Assembly (NCBI GenBank): GCA_037903475.1
Contig: JBAJFG010000582.1
Coordinates: 992,001 to 1,056,000 of the forward strand
DNA: 64,000 nucleotides
Reading direction: 5' to 3'
Origin: Ancylostoma caninum
Lineage: Eukaryota > Nematoda > Chromadorea > Rhabditida > Ancylostomatidae
Within the stretch, counting starts at the first letter, position 1. Every line of letters begins with the position of its first letter. The notes under the pieces are model-generated. The model did no database searches. It was not told the origin of the DNA and was given only the letters and a program-made list of their open reading frames with translations. The position numbers were made by a program, and so were the translations under genes. Of the stretch, positions 13,133 through 23,397 are shown piece after piece.

Positions 13133-15502
13133 CTTCCCAGTAAGCATAAATCAATTTAACGTCCGAACTTCTGTGGTTGCTTTTTCCAACATAATGATCT
13201 CTTATGAGACACGCATATGGTAATGGTCTGCAGGAGATACACCGTTTCTGTTTTTTGTTCAACAAAATAATGAGCAACGAGCAGTAGAACGTTTTTTCAA
13301 CAAACCTCGACTTTCCTTTTAACAATGGCGTCTTTGAAAACGTTCCGACGCATTTCATCAATCTCGTTATAGAAAGAATCGTCAAGATCAAAATCAGGCA
13401 TCCAGCGATGATTCTTGATAATTTCCATCATTTCCACTACAGCCTGAATTACCAAGGAGCTTGTAATGGAAATAATACCTTAACTTCCCCAGAAAGGTGA
13501 CATAGACTCACTTGTTCCCCTCTTCCTTCTCTCAACCCATACATATACGTGGCATGAGAAAACGGCATAGGTCAAAACAGCCAGCCCATCTTAATCTTAT
13601 GGGTTTGATGTCTTCGGCCGTGCTCAAGCAAAACAGCAAAATGATGAAGAGGTTCATCACCTTAACAGTGGTAAAATTATTTTACAAAAGCTACAGCTCG
13701 AACATGGATAGAAACAAAGTCTAAGAGAGATGCAACCGGTATGGTTCTTGGCATTTTATACACAACGTGTTTACAGCTGAATGAATAGAAAATCAGCTTT
13801 CCTATAAAAGCTTTTAACACATCAAACAGCCATGCAAGTCTAGCGCTTCCACATCAGCGCTGCTGAATTTGAAGCGTGCTTTCGGTTCATTGAGAATTCT
13901 TACTTCGGTACCGACCTTCAAAAAATTCCATCGTCCTGGTGAACCACGCATCCACCAACAACTGGTGAACTTTGAAAGTTCAGATGAAACAGAACTTTTG
14001 AAAACTTGCTCTACACAGGCAAATTTCGAATAAACATTCGCCTCTAGTATTACGGGGGACCCGAGGGCGGCATTCGGAACCAGATGGAAGAAAAGAAACA
14101 TACAAGTTTCCAAAGGACATGAATGGTAGAGATAGTTAACCACCACCGTATTGGACCGCTCAGAAATCTAGGAATTGTAAGGGTCAGATACGACAGATGT
14201 TTGAGGGTTCCTATTCTAGGAACCGAATAGACGCTTAACCTTGCTGATGAGATCCATAGAGCGGGTTCTAAATAGTTTTTGTGGCAGGCTTATACATAAT
14301 GCTGCCCGAGATGGTTATTTTATAAGCAGAGTGAGGTCCGCTAATTCTTGTAGGCCCGTGTTTTTTTTGTTCAGCGATGGAACAGCGGTTTCCCAGGCCT
14401 CATCGGCAAACAAGAAGAAAATCTCAATTCTTTTTCTCAAAATTGTTGACTATTGGTGTATTATTCGTATCATTATTTGAAACAAGGAAAATATATTATT
14501 CGTATCATTATTTGAAACAAGGAAAATACTGTATCCTCTCATTCGTGATGTGAGTCAAGGTTGGATGCAAACAACGCCCAGAGGTGATTCCATGGTAGTC
14601 ATATTTCTCTATGAGCCAGACGTACGTAATGTGTCTACACTCTGAAAAAAAAATAGCCCGCTTACTGTAGCTTCTTCACGTCGACAGTTGCGATTCCAAT
14701 AGTTTCGCAACTAGACAGCTCTGAATCGAAAAAAGTGCTTTTCCATAAGCCAAACATTCTCATGTCTATGCTTTAGGCATGTAGTGCTGGATAACCAAGG
14801 CGCCAAAGGAGCACATATACCATTTGTCATAACAGCACTTCTATGTTCAATTCTCCCTAGCAGGAGGTAGCTGGTCGTCGTGCTCAGGGGAGTAACTATG
14901 ATATTCAGTCATCATTTTTTTCTTTCGTTTTGATCGATGCCAAGGCTGACGGGTGCACTAAAGCTGAAACATTACCTGAATGCTGGTAATCGATGGTACT
15001 TCAGTTCTCAACGTATCCTCAAGGAACACGGTATCCTTTTTGAAGTGGAGTAGCCAATTGAAAAAAAACCACCACATATAAGTAACAAATATTCTGTCCT
15101 CTTTATAGTTTTGTTTCTGCTGTTCTAGTTCAACAGGTAATACGTAGATAAATTTAATATGTATTTCCCATACAATCGTAGTTGACTTGGAGGGGACCGT
15201 TATGGGGCTTATCAAAATGTCTTGAGAGAATTCTTCAATTTTTTGAGCACATATAACACTGTCGTTTTAGCAACACAGTTCCGAGGCCATCTTAAAGACC
15301 AGTCATAGTAAGCCCTCAGATCAACTTCGGACGTTCTACTTGATAAGAGGAGGTCTTGCGAGCTTGCTAGCAAATGATGATGGCTCGTCCGTCGGAGTTG
15401 TTGTGATATAAGCCAAGTTTCATTGATTTGAACATTTTTCAAGTTATGAAGCCGAGATCCGGCACTTGGTGGAGATTCGCCAGCAGCAAAATTAGGGCTC
15501 AT
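12983..15502 (-). CDS. Probable five-exon gene, unrecognised protein of about 340 residues
   Basis: I do not recognise the product. Five minus-strand exons (15502-15277, 15220-14976, 14167-13904, 13443-13306, 13132-12983) join in phase to give 340 residues. A possible trans-splice acceptor lies 7 bases before the ATG and AATAAA lies 30 bases after the TAG. Introns are 56, 808, 460 and 173 bases. The protein starts with a Ser/His-rich stretch, then has aromatic-rich segments (TYMWWFFFNWLL around residue 125, TCMFLFFHLV around 180), an acidic block with DFDLDDSFYNEIDEMRR (about 262-280), and a last exon with IVWFTWKATESRFLAP. The hydrophobic segments are too short for clear membrane helices and no signal peptide is seen. 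The last acceptor (GGGAAG) is weak. An alternative reading uses an acceptor at CTCCTGCAG (about 13221) with another frame ending at 13023. The exon chain was chosen by hand, so some joins may be wrong. Confidence 0.5.
13306..13443 (-). CDS. Minus-strand gene exon 4
   Basis: 46 codons, phase 0 at both ends. The acceptor is TAATTCAG and the donor GAG|GTTTGT. It reads AVVEMMEIIKNHRWMPDFDL then DDSFYNEIDEMRRNVFKD. Its composition is the most convincingly protein-like of the five exons. Confidence 0.6.
13904..14167 (-). CDS. Minus-strand gene exon 3
   Basis: 88 codons, phase 0 at both ends. The acceptor is TTCCTAG and the donor GAA|GTAAGA. It includes PLETCMFLFFHLVPNAALGS and SKFTSCWWMRGSPGRW. 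The open frame continues past the donor, so a longer exon is possible. Confidence 0.45.
14460..14529. repeat. 35-bp perfect tandem duplication
   Basis: TTATTCGTATCATTATTTGA and the bases that follow are repeated twice without change, which suggests a recent duplication. It is in intron 2 of the minus-strand gene. Confidence 0.85.
14976..15220 (-). CDS. Minus-strand gene exon 2
   Basis: 81 codons after a split tyrosine. It reads ISPITVPSKSTTIVWEIHIK and later VTYMWWFFFNWLLHFKKD. The acceptor TCTCTCAAG is moderate and the donor CAG|GTAATG is good. Confidence 0.5.
15277..15502 (-). CDS. Minus-strand gene exon 1
   Basis: 75 codons plus one base from ATG at 15502-15500. The donor is AACT|GTGTTG. 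It includes SHHHLLASSQDLLLSSR then EVDLRAYYDWSLRWPRN. The short 56-base intron that follows is needed to avoid a stop in this frame. Confidence 0.42.
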
Positions 15503-15509
15503 TAATTAG

Positions 15510-15511
15510 CT
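15510..15511 (-). promoter_or_regulatory. Possible trans-splice acceptor of the minus-strand gene
   Basis: GCTACAG followed by seven bases and ATG. The spacing fits spliced-leader addition, but the pyrimidine tract is short. Confidence 0.3.
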
Positions 15512-15512
15512 G

Positions 15513-16244
15513 TAGCGGATATATGATCATAAAATGCGTAAGGAATGAGGAAGAGAGAGAGAGCTCAGATTGTAGAAATTTTTGCAAGAAGAAGGCGACC
15601 TCTCATCACACTGTTTTAAAATTTGGGAAATACAGTGCAGTACATATGTAGCAGGGACAACTACTTATTTTATGAGCGCTTCCCTGGCACGGGATGCACA
15701 GAGGTAGGGAAGCTACGAGGCGGAAAAAATCGGAGGCTAACATTTTTATGTCGTCATTTTTCGGCAATTTTCTTTTTTGGCAAAGTGAACGACTCCTTTG
15801 CTGGGGAAGGTGGCACTTCTAGGGCAAAACTACTAGAGAAAATGTTGGGTGATGAGCCGTTCGTCAGCAATGTTACTCAAATTTAAAGGAGCTCCTGGAA
15901 GCGGATTTTGGTCCATTCTAGCCGCGCTGAAAATGAGTGATTAAGCTTTAGAGTGTTTTCTACCAAAGCAACAGCTGCGATAATTCTTGTATACTACTTC
16001 AGAATAGCAGTGCGGATTGAATCGCCTAGTAATAGTTCCAAGAAAGAAATGAAAATGCTTCGAAATGTGCTTGTCTGCGTTTCTTCAGAACGAAAGCCAT
16101 TAAGCCAGCGGCTAGAGCTTGGCGATGGAATTGATGGCGACCTCTAGCATGAATGTCCGTCCCTTCCCTAGATGTTACACTAAATCTGAGGAGAACTATA
16201 GATTTTCAAAAATCTGAGGAGAACTATAGGACATCCCACAAAGC
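15513..16244. other. Short region, no supported gene
   Basis: An 87-codon plus frame at 15623-15886 has no supporting splice sites. A direct repeat of ATCTGAGGAGAACTATAG at 16182 and 16211 precedes the foldback. Confidence 0.4.
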
Positions 16245-16351
16245 AGTCAGTTGGTAAACTTATTAGCCGAACACAAGGTTGGTAATACTTTTTTTAGCCA
16301 ATAAAGAGTATTACTAACCTCGTGTTCGGCTAATAAGTTTACCAACTGACT
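16245..16351. mobile_element. 107-bp foldback element
   Basis: Arms of 45 bases, starting AGTCAGTTGGTAAACTTATT, are inverted copies with two mismatches around a short T-rich and AATAAAG loop. No coding sequence. It is a solo palindromic MITE or hairpin-forming element. Confidence 0.8.
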
Positions 16352-16469
16352 ACTATGCCGAGGTTCAATGAAGGCCGGACTTGGGAACTGATCCTACAAA
16401 GCTTTCGCACCACTCTGTTATTTTCAGATGTTGGTAAGAAGAGATCTGAAGCTGATACATTTTCCTCTC

Positions 16470-16607
16470 AAGCTGCATTTATATTTACATCGGAGTCCGA
16501 TCCTGTCGGATGACTCAAGATACGTATTGATAATCTTTATCCAGAGATCGATATGTATCATTCGTTATCCGACCGGATCGGACTCTGATGAACTATAAAT
16601 TTAGCTT
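16470..16607. mobile_element. 138-bp foldback element
   Basis: Arms of roughly 55 bases centred on GAGTCCGATCCTGTCGGAT and GTCCGATCCGGTCGGAT-type complements are imperfectly inverted, running out to AAGCT at both ends. It is unrelated in sequence to the foldback 120 bases upstream. Confidence 0.65.
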
Positions 16608-19600
16608 TAGTTACTGAGAGGTTGGTATGAAATTTCATATTCCCATTCTGAATTCAGTCTGATGAAAGCGTCAGGCGCGTTTGACGTCGTCAGGACAAAA
16701 CACGGACCGAATCATGGTCTTAGAGTTCGCTGATACATAAATAAACCAGGAAATCGTTGATAAGGAAACTAGAAACCGGCTGACGGGTATAGCCTTAGAA
16801 CCAAATCTAAAAATTGCACATACTTTCATTTTCTAGTTCGTGATTTATCCTCGATATTCTGTGGAGTTGCGCTAAGTGATGTGCGCTTAAATATGTATGT
16901 AGCAAATAAAAAAGTTAGTGAATAATTGAGTAATTAACAAAATATGCATGTTTCCAGCGAGGACAGTGACTGCGCTGGCTAGGTTGTGTTGTTCGAGAAG
17001 TGGAAGTTTTCCGGATCATTCCGCGAAGTTTTACCAGACTTTCGATGTAAATAGAATGAGAAATAAAATTCTTCACCACTGGTTCCGTTGCTTCGCTGGG
17101 CGGACAGTGGGACTTCCTTGGTGGGGCTCATCAGTAGTCACCCAAGAAAGTTTCAAAAGAACACCCCTATCATATTCCATAAGAGAAGATGTGCCTGTGG
17201 CATGACAAGACTAACCGGAGGCTGAAGTCCATGAAATACTTGGTAATGTCCATAAAAGCGGGTAAGAGGTAATACGTAGAAGTGTGGTGCATATGGACGG
17301 GTTTCCGCGAATCTGGAGTTGATAATGGAAGAATTCTCCCTGAAATTTCCTGCTTTTCATCAAATTTTCTCTCTTTCATTCCTCACAAATTACAAAAATT
17401 GTCCACCTGTCGAGAAGGGCATGATGACATCACTAAAAGGGCATGATGCCTCATTGAAATCCTTGTGTCAGCAGTTAATATTGTTTTTCTCCCCGTGACA
17501 AAACAGTGGCCGCTTATTATGCCTTTTTCTTGCTGCAGCATTCATGAGCAATTAGGAGCCCTATTATATTATTTTCCAGAATCAATCAAAACAAATAAGA
17601 GTCAATAGCCACAGTACTGAATGTGAAGGTCGTACAACCTTTCCTAACACCTGCTGGAATTTGCTCCTCTTTAATTTTACGAGGGCGGGTTGAAAAGTTT
17701 CCGGAATGACAATGAAAACAAAACAACTCAGGTCCAGTTCTGAGGTTATTTTTTAGCCCAATCCTGTCGAAGCTCAGCACCCTTTATTCCACCTCTTTTC
17801 TGCTTTTAATTCTCTCCCTGGGAAGGATTTCTTCGAGTTACTCAGAACAACCTCAAACGGCCACGAATAATTGGTTATTCTATCCGAATTTCTTTCTGGA
17901 CAGGGAGGCGCTGAGCTCTCTGGAAAGGCAGAGGCCTTAGCAAGCAAGTGCTAAAGAATCAGTGGATGAGAGAGGTATTTCATTTTCATTTTTTCAATTT
18001 TGTGGCTAGCGTTGGCGTTGGAGTGTGCGGCCATACCACTGCGGAGATGCCGCGCTTTTTCTCTACCCCTTACCCGCGTAATTTCAGTGAACTGGCATTT
18101 CTCCATTTTCGAAAAATATTCATCATTATTATCTAGCAACCCCTTTTCCGATAATTAATAAAATGTCTCGGACAGAGCAAAAACAAATACCGGTACTTTT
18201 CCACCACAGTAAAAGATCCTTCTCTTTTTTGGAATCAACTCTTAGGATCTGAACCACTGTTTTCACTATATTTCTATAGGGATACTATAGTGCTGAACAT
18301 AAGCTGCATTTCCAATGGAAGTTTCGTGCTTCAAAGCCTTTCCTTTTCAGACGAGCAATTTAAAACTTTGTGCTGTGGTCCACTTTGGAACGTGTTTCTG
18401 TTCGGAGTTGTGCGAATGCGGCACACATCTTTCAGAAAGATTTTTCGGAATTAATTCATTCTGTAAATATGAACTGTTTGCTCTCAAAGGATGCTGAAAG
18501 ACTTCTCAATTCTGTGGACAATCAACCGCCCGTCTGCGAAATCCATATCGAGGAATTTGTCCACGTTTTCTGGTGTAATACCTTTTTTCGAAGTCCTGCA
18601 CATGGTCATGAGTTTGCCTGTGTGCAGCAATACTCGCTTGTACAAGCTAGGAAGCTAAAGATGGGAAATGTAGGCAATGGGTCTCCAAAGTCACTACATA
18701 GGAGGTATTTCGTTTACATGAGATTTTCCACTTCATCTGGAAAGATTTGTTGACCGCTCGAACTTCGCATTCACCACTAACTGAAGATAAGCAAAGTTAG
18801 CAGACTAGATGGACCTGCCAAAACCAGACTCTTCGGCAGATCGAACTGATATTTATAGCCAATTCATATGAAGGATTTCTCTATGGAACGGCATAGAAAT
18901 AAATGGAAAACACCGGCTCTTTGGTGGTGATTCCGGAAACTTTTCAACCCTCCCTCGTAGTTGTTATCTGTGTATCATTTTCTAGAGCACAACCTCTGTG
19001 ACTGCGGGATGAATCATCGCTTTATTTGCGTAAAATGTCGATGTAAACTTCATATGATATCAAATCCAACTGGTTTCTATGCTCCTCTACCATCCTTTTA
19101 ATCAGAATTGCGTTCTTGCTCTATTTATCTATTCACATAATAAGTCACATGTAAAAACAAAAAAAGAACAATATTCAGACTCAAGTCGCACCGGCTGGTT
19201 CTTTCTGATCACGAGAAGTGTAACAGCACGCAGAAATATGTCCTGAAAGTCCATGAATGGACTTCTGCTCTCTCTCTCTCTTTCTCGGTCGAAAAAAAAG
19301 CGACCGATGCATCACTTACATATGCATGTATGTACATATGTAGGTACGCTATACCCGTTCATTTAATAATCACCAATAGACAAGAATGAAAAAAGCTGAA
19401 AACGAGTGGGTCCATGTCGTTCCCATCTTCACAGGGATTGAAACTACGTAGTAATGAAAGAGAAGCTTTCCTACAGCAATTATTCAGTAGGGAGTGGAGC
19501 CGTGGTACAGGCATTCGTCGTCTCTTCGTCGTTAAAAACTCAATTCCCGTCATATCAAAGGGTTTAAACTAACCTAATCTATAGTGGGTATGTTTTTCAT

Positions 19601-19638
19601 CAAAGTTAGAAGTACATTACTGTTTTTGTCACTTGCAG
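16608..19638. other. Region without supported gene
   Basis: A 127-codon plus frame at 18370-18753 (with NSVDNQPPVCEIHIEEFVHV) is the most protein-like but lacks splice or start support. A (CT)n run is at 19266-19285. Nothing else recognised. Confidence 0.35.
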
Positions 19639-19889
19639 CCTCCAGCTGAGCTGAGAGAACTCCCACGCAATAGCACACCTGACTGTTCATCTGTTTTTCC
19701 CCATGATCTTTCCCTTGAGAAACAGCAGTCCATTACGAGCAGAGAACAAGGTTATACATACCTTTTTTGGATCATTCTTGATCCAGCCATTGATGGTCGC
19801 ATTGGTCTTAACCGATTTGCTGCAACTGGGCCTGGATGCATCACTGAGTTTACTCAGGATGAACGTGCTGACGCCCATGACAAGAAGGG
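19639..19889 (+). other. Candidate plus-strand exon with good splice sites, unassigned
   Basis: The acceptor CACTTGCAG and donor GGG|GTAAGT bracket an open frame (PPAELRELPRNSTPDCSSVF then YLFWIILDPAIDGRIGLNRF). An equally open minus frame with donor AAG|GTATGT covers the same bases, so strand is not certain. Confidence 0.25.
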
Positions 19890-19981
19890 GTAAGTCTGCG
19901 CGGTGGTGACTTGTTTACCCTGGGTAATCTTAATGGCCCATGCGGCTCCTGATTTAACAGATAACAAGTTGTAACTACGGT

Positions 19982-20252
19982 CTGTTACCTCAGAGAGCAC
20001 CGCTGGGAAGGTCTTGGCTGCAATTAAGACCTCATCACGGTGTCAGTCAGCTGAAACAATTTTAATTTTTACATTTTTTAAAAATATACGTGGGGTGCGA
20101 TTTCTTCCATTTTGATGTTTCCCTACTTCCTTAGTGCTACTACTTAGTAAAATCTCCTTCCAGACGCATCCTGCGGCGTCCCCCCGTCGTTGGAACCAGT
20201 GAGGTCGTCATTGCAGGCAAGGTCTCTTCATTGGTGCTCTCTGAGCTAACAG
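19982..20252. mobile_element. 271-bp element with 20-bp terminal inverted repeats
   Basis: CTGTTACCTCAGAGAGCACC at the left and its complement at the right differ at one position. The interior is non-coding. The target duplication is not clear. Confidence 0.55.
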
Positions 20253-20299
20253 TAAATAAATAATCGTTAACAGTCTCTGGCTATCTGCCGATCCTAAAG

Positions 20300-20711
20300 T
20301 AAATGTCATTTTTCAAATAGATACGAGCTGAGCGTAAGTAACTCAGGGAAATTTTTCCCATTTTCCTTCTGAATGGGATCCGATAGTATTTTCTATACAT
20401 GGATAAAAAATTGTTCAAGGAATCGACAAAGAAATACCAGTTATAATCATAAGCGATGAAAGCTCCCAAAATATCGTTACAAGGACATCTAGAGTAACGT
20501 ATATGGTAATGAGCATTAACGAACATAGTCTGTTAGAGGAAAAAAAAATCATGTGAACACCATACTTCAACTCACATGTTACGGCCTCAAAAACGCATGC
20601 TTCCGTCAATATGACGAGAAGTTGTGGAACTGCGGAAAAAACTGTTACTTTAATGAGAAAATTCTCGTCAAACCATAGATGCTGCTGGCGTTTTTTTCTT
20701 GGCAGGTACAC
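20300..20711 (-). pseudogene. Possible membrane-protein exon relic (minus strand)
   Basis: One piece after TTTTTTCCGCAG reads PQLLVILTEACVFEAVT and ends at GTGAGT. After a 45-base intron-like gap, the next piece reads YHIRYSRCPCNDILGAFIAY then NNFLSMYRKYYRIPFRRKMG, a hydrophobic stretch followed by a basic tail. This resembles the end of a nematode serpentine chemoreceptor. The two pieces are not in phase with each other, so it is a relic or a wrong model. Confidence 0.22.
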
Positions 20712-22764
20712 GAATTTTGTTAAGTCAGGAAAACTAGTATTAATTGATTAATTGATTTGCCATATTTATCCTCATAACACTGTACTATTTTTTGGAAGTG
20801 TTTCACCTTAGTTTCAAAGGGAATCAGAGCCATAAAAGCGAGATAGTGGAAAGAGCAAAGAGTGAAAGGGAAGTACTAGAAAGAAGTACAGCAGCTTTTA
20901 TGAGAGCGGTGTTCTACTTCACTTTTGTTCTCAAGAAGTCTTTCTCACATATTTTCGAAATGGCTGAATACTCGCTGATCGCAATGGTATGCAACATTTT
21001 CGTGAAATTGCAGGGAAACCCTTCATAAAGTTCCATGTTTCGACGAGAAATAAGGCGGAACTTTTGCACGCTAGCGTACTTCTGCCACAAACTGGTCCGT
21101 GTAGCTCGCCCAACATGTTTAGTATGTTTCATGCCATCGGTCAATAACTCCATGCCAATGGCGCAATGTTATTGATTGATGGCACAGGACATGTCAAACG
21201 TGTCACACGAGTGCATTCTGCACAAGGCGTATGCGAGAGAAATTGAATGGGTCCGCGGGAGCACCGCCTTAACTCTCCCGAAACAAGAACTTTAAAGACT
21301 GGGTTTTGGAACCTCTAGTGGGAACGATGTGTACCATTGCGATCAGCGTCTCCTTCTTGTTCTATGTGCACAAAATTCACGAGGCGGACATGATTAACAC
21401 ACTGAACTCATGTGAGGAACAAGAAGATTAAAAGGGGGCGAGATGAGTTCATCCTCTCTTTGCTCAAGTTTTCCCCTTGAATCGACACCCATTCATCACC
21501 TCTAAACATCCCCTTAGGCCTTTCATCCTGCTATGTTTTGGATCGGCGTGGGTGGGCGGAGCGCAGACAGCTTCTTTCGCCCGCCCGTCTGCCTACAAAC
21601 GCTTGTTTTCCGCATTCGGATTTTCGCATTGAATTACACAAGTTATTTGTTGGAGGAGGGTTGCGCGTGAGTTATTAGTTCCCTCACTAACCCCTCCGGC
21701 GATTCGTCGCCTCCCTCGCTGGCCGTTGGGCGTTCCGTCGTACTATCACTGACCACTCTCGAGGTCGCCCGACCACCACCCTCGCAAGGGTCTTCATTTG
21801 CCTAAAGCGTGGATGTGGTCGCAACTATAGCGAGTACTGGCTACTTAATGCTCATGAACACCCACATAAACTTGCGTTCAGATGCACTATGTAAGTTAGT
21901 ACGTCACTGCTATTTTCCGAATCGCCTTCCCCACTTATTCACAGTGGCAGAGGAGAACTTCTCCTGGAACTCGGCAAGTTCATCTCCGATAGTTAGCAGC
22001 GTCTTGAGAGAAGATGAGACGTAGTTCGTATCCGTCTTTCTAGATAATCCTAATGCATCATAATTCATTCTTGGCTTTCATTCCTTTCCAAGAATGGAAA
22101 CGTAGGGATTTCCGCATCATTTTAATGCTAATAAACGTATTAACATGTGCGTCACTTCCTTGCAAGATTGCGCAAATCTCTCCACGTCATTATAACCATC
22201 CTAGCAAGGGCTTTGCTAACATGTAGCTCAGCACCGTTTGATGCAAGCTTTGATTCCTTATGTGCAGGTAATCCTGCCCAACGCTAACTACTACTTATTG
22301 ACTCTTTCGCTGTAAACAACTGAATAACTGCGAGTTACACAGTCTCTCTGAGCAGAGCTGCCAGGGAAGTAGCGGACCTCTCACGCAATGTTGATAAAAT
22401 GTAGGGTGAAGAGAAATTATCGAACAAGCTTCGAAATCATTCCTAATTTTTGGCCAAACAATGTGATTGAACATGCGAAACGAATATGTTTGTGCACATG
22501 GGGACAGTCTTCAAAATGATCATTTTCTTCATTGCTCATCTCTACTTTTTCATCGAAAAATCGTCCTTAGCTTTTATGAAGAAATACGCGAGCAGCTCAC
22601 GAAATCACGGTTCTCAGCATTTCAGTCGCAGCGAACGGAGTATGTCCTGTCACTGGAATGTCACGCTGCGTGCCTGCCTGAAAATGGCTCCACCTCCGTA
22701 AGCTTTACTAAAATTCCAAATTGGCGAACGTTGTTCAGGTTTTCCACAGCAAGTTTGTGACGTC
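20712..22764. other. Region without supported gene
   Basis: GC-rich, pyrimidine-rich block at 21540-21800 with CGCCCGCCCGTCTG. It could be a promoter or UTR but has no linked exon. Otherwise only short frames are seen. Confidence 0.35.
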
Positions 22765-22861
22765 TCATGGTGTTCTACTGACCGTTCTCATTGAATAGCA
22801 GGCGATTACGCGATTATCTAGGAGAGGACTTGTCTCAAAAGGGAAGAATTCCGTAAGTGCT

Positions 22862-23397
22862 ACCTGTAAGCGCCCGACTGAGCACTCTGCAGTTGCACTC
22901 AACGCCTCCACCATGTGCACCGTTGGTGTACTGCGGTTCCTTTGTTGTCCCGTGAATTTGCGTCCGAAACCCGACTGGGGACGTCTTTTCGCGAACTTGC
23001 ATGGGCGTATGATCGAGAACATTGCTTCAGCTTTCGCCCTTTCAGTCTGTGAAGTAGGCGAACTCGTCGAAGCGTCAGCCTCATGACGATCATAATATTC
23101 CCATTTTGGATGAAATAAGGATTCCACCTTCAGCTAGATATAAACTGTTCCTGGAATAAGGTGACGAGAAGCAAATGTTTGTGTGACGCTGTAGGTTGAG
23201 CCGTACGGATGTCTATAACGCTTGCCACTATACTTGGGATCGAATAAAAACAGAATATCTCGGTAAATTCGGTTGTTAATCCAGAACGCAATCCAGAAAT
23301 TTCGATTTTCCGACGAAAAAAGCCCTAGTACACTTTTTATCATTCTCGCGTGATTAAAAATCTCATCTTCTTTGTAAGATCTAAGACTTCGACTCAT
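22862..23397 (-). pseudogene. Protein-like minus frame interrupted by one TAG
   Basis: The frame from 23397 reads RNFWIAFWINNRIYRDILFL and then HPYGSTYSVTQTFASRHLIP, meets TAG at 23136-23134, and continues in the same frame as LKVESLFHPKWEYYDRHEAD to a donor-like CAG|GTAGCA near 22861. The TATATCTAG at the stop can also serve as a splice acceptor, which would make the second half a normal exon. No family was recognised. Confidence 0.28.

Noticed and set aside
18370..18753. 127-codon plus ORF
   Set aside because: Looks somewhat coding, but I found no acceptor, donor or poly(A) signal linked to it and no family; not listed as a gene.
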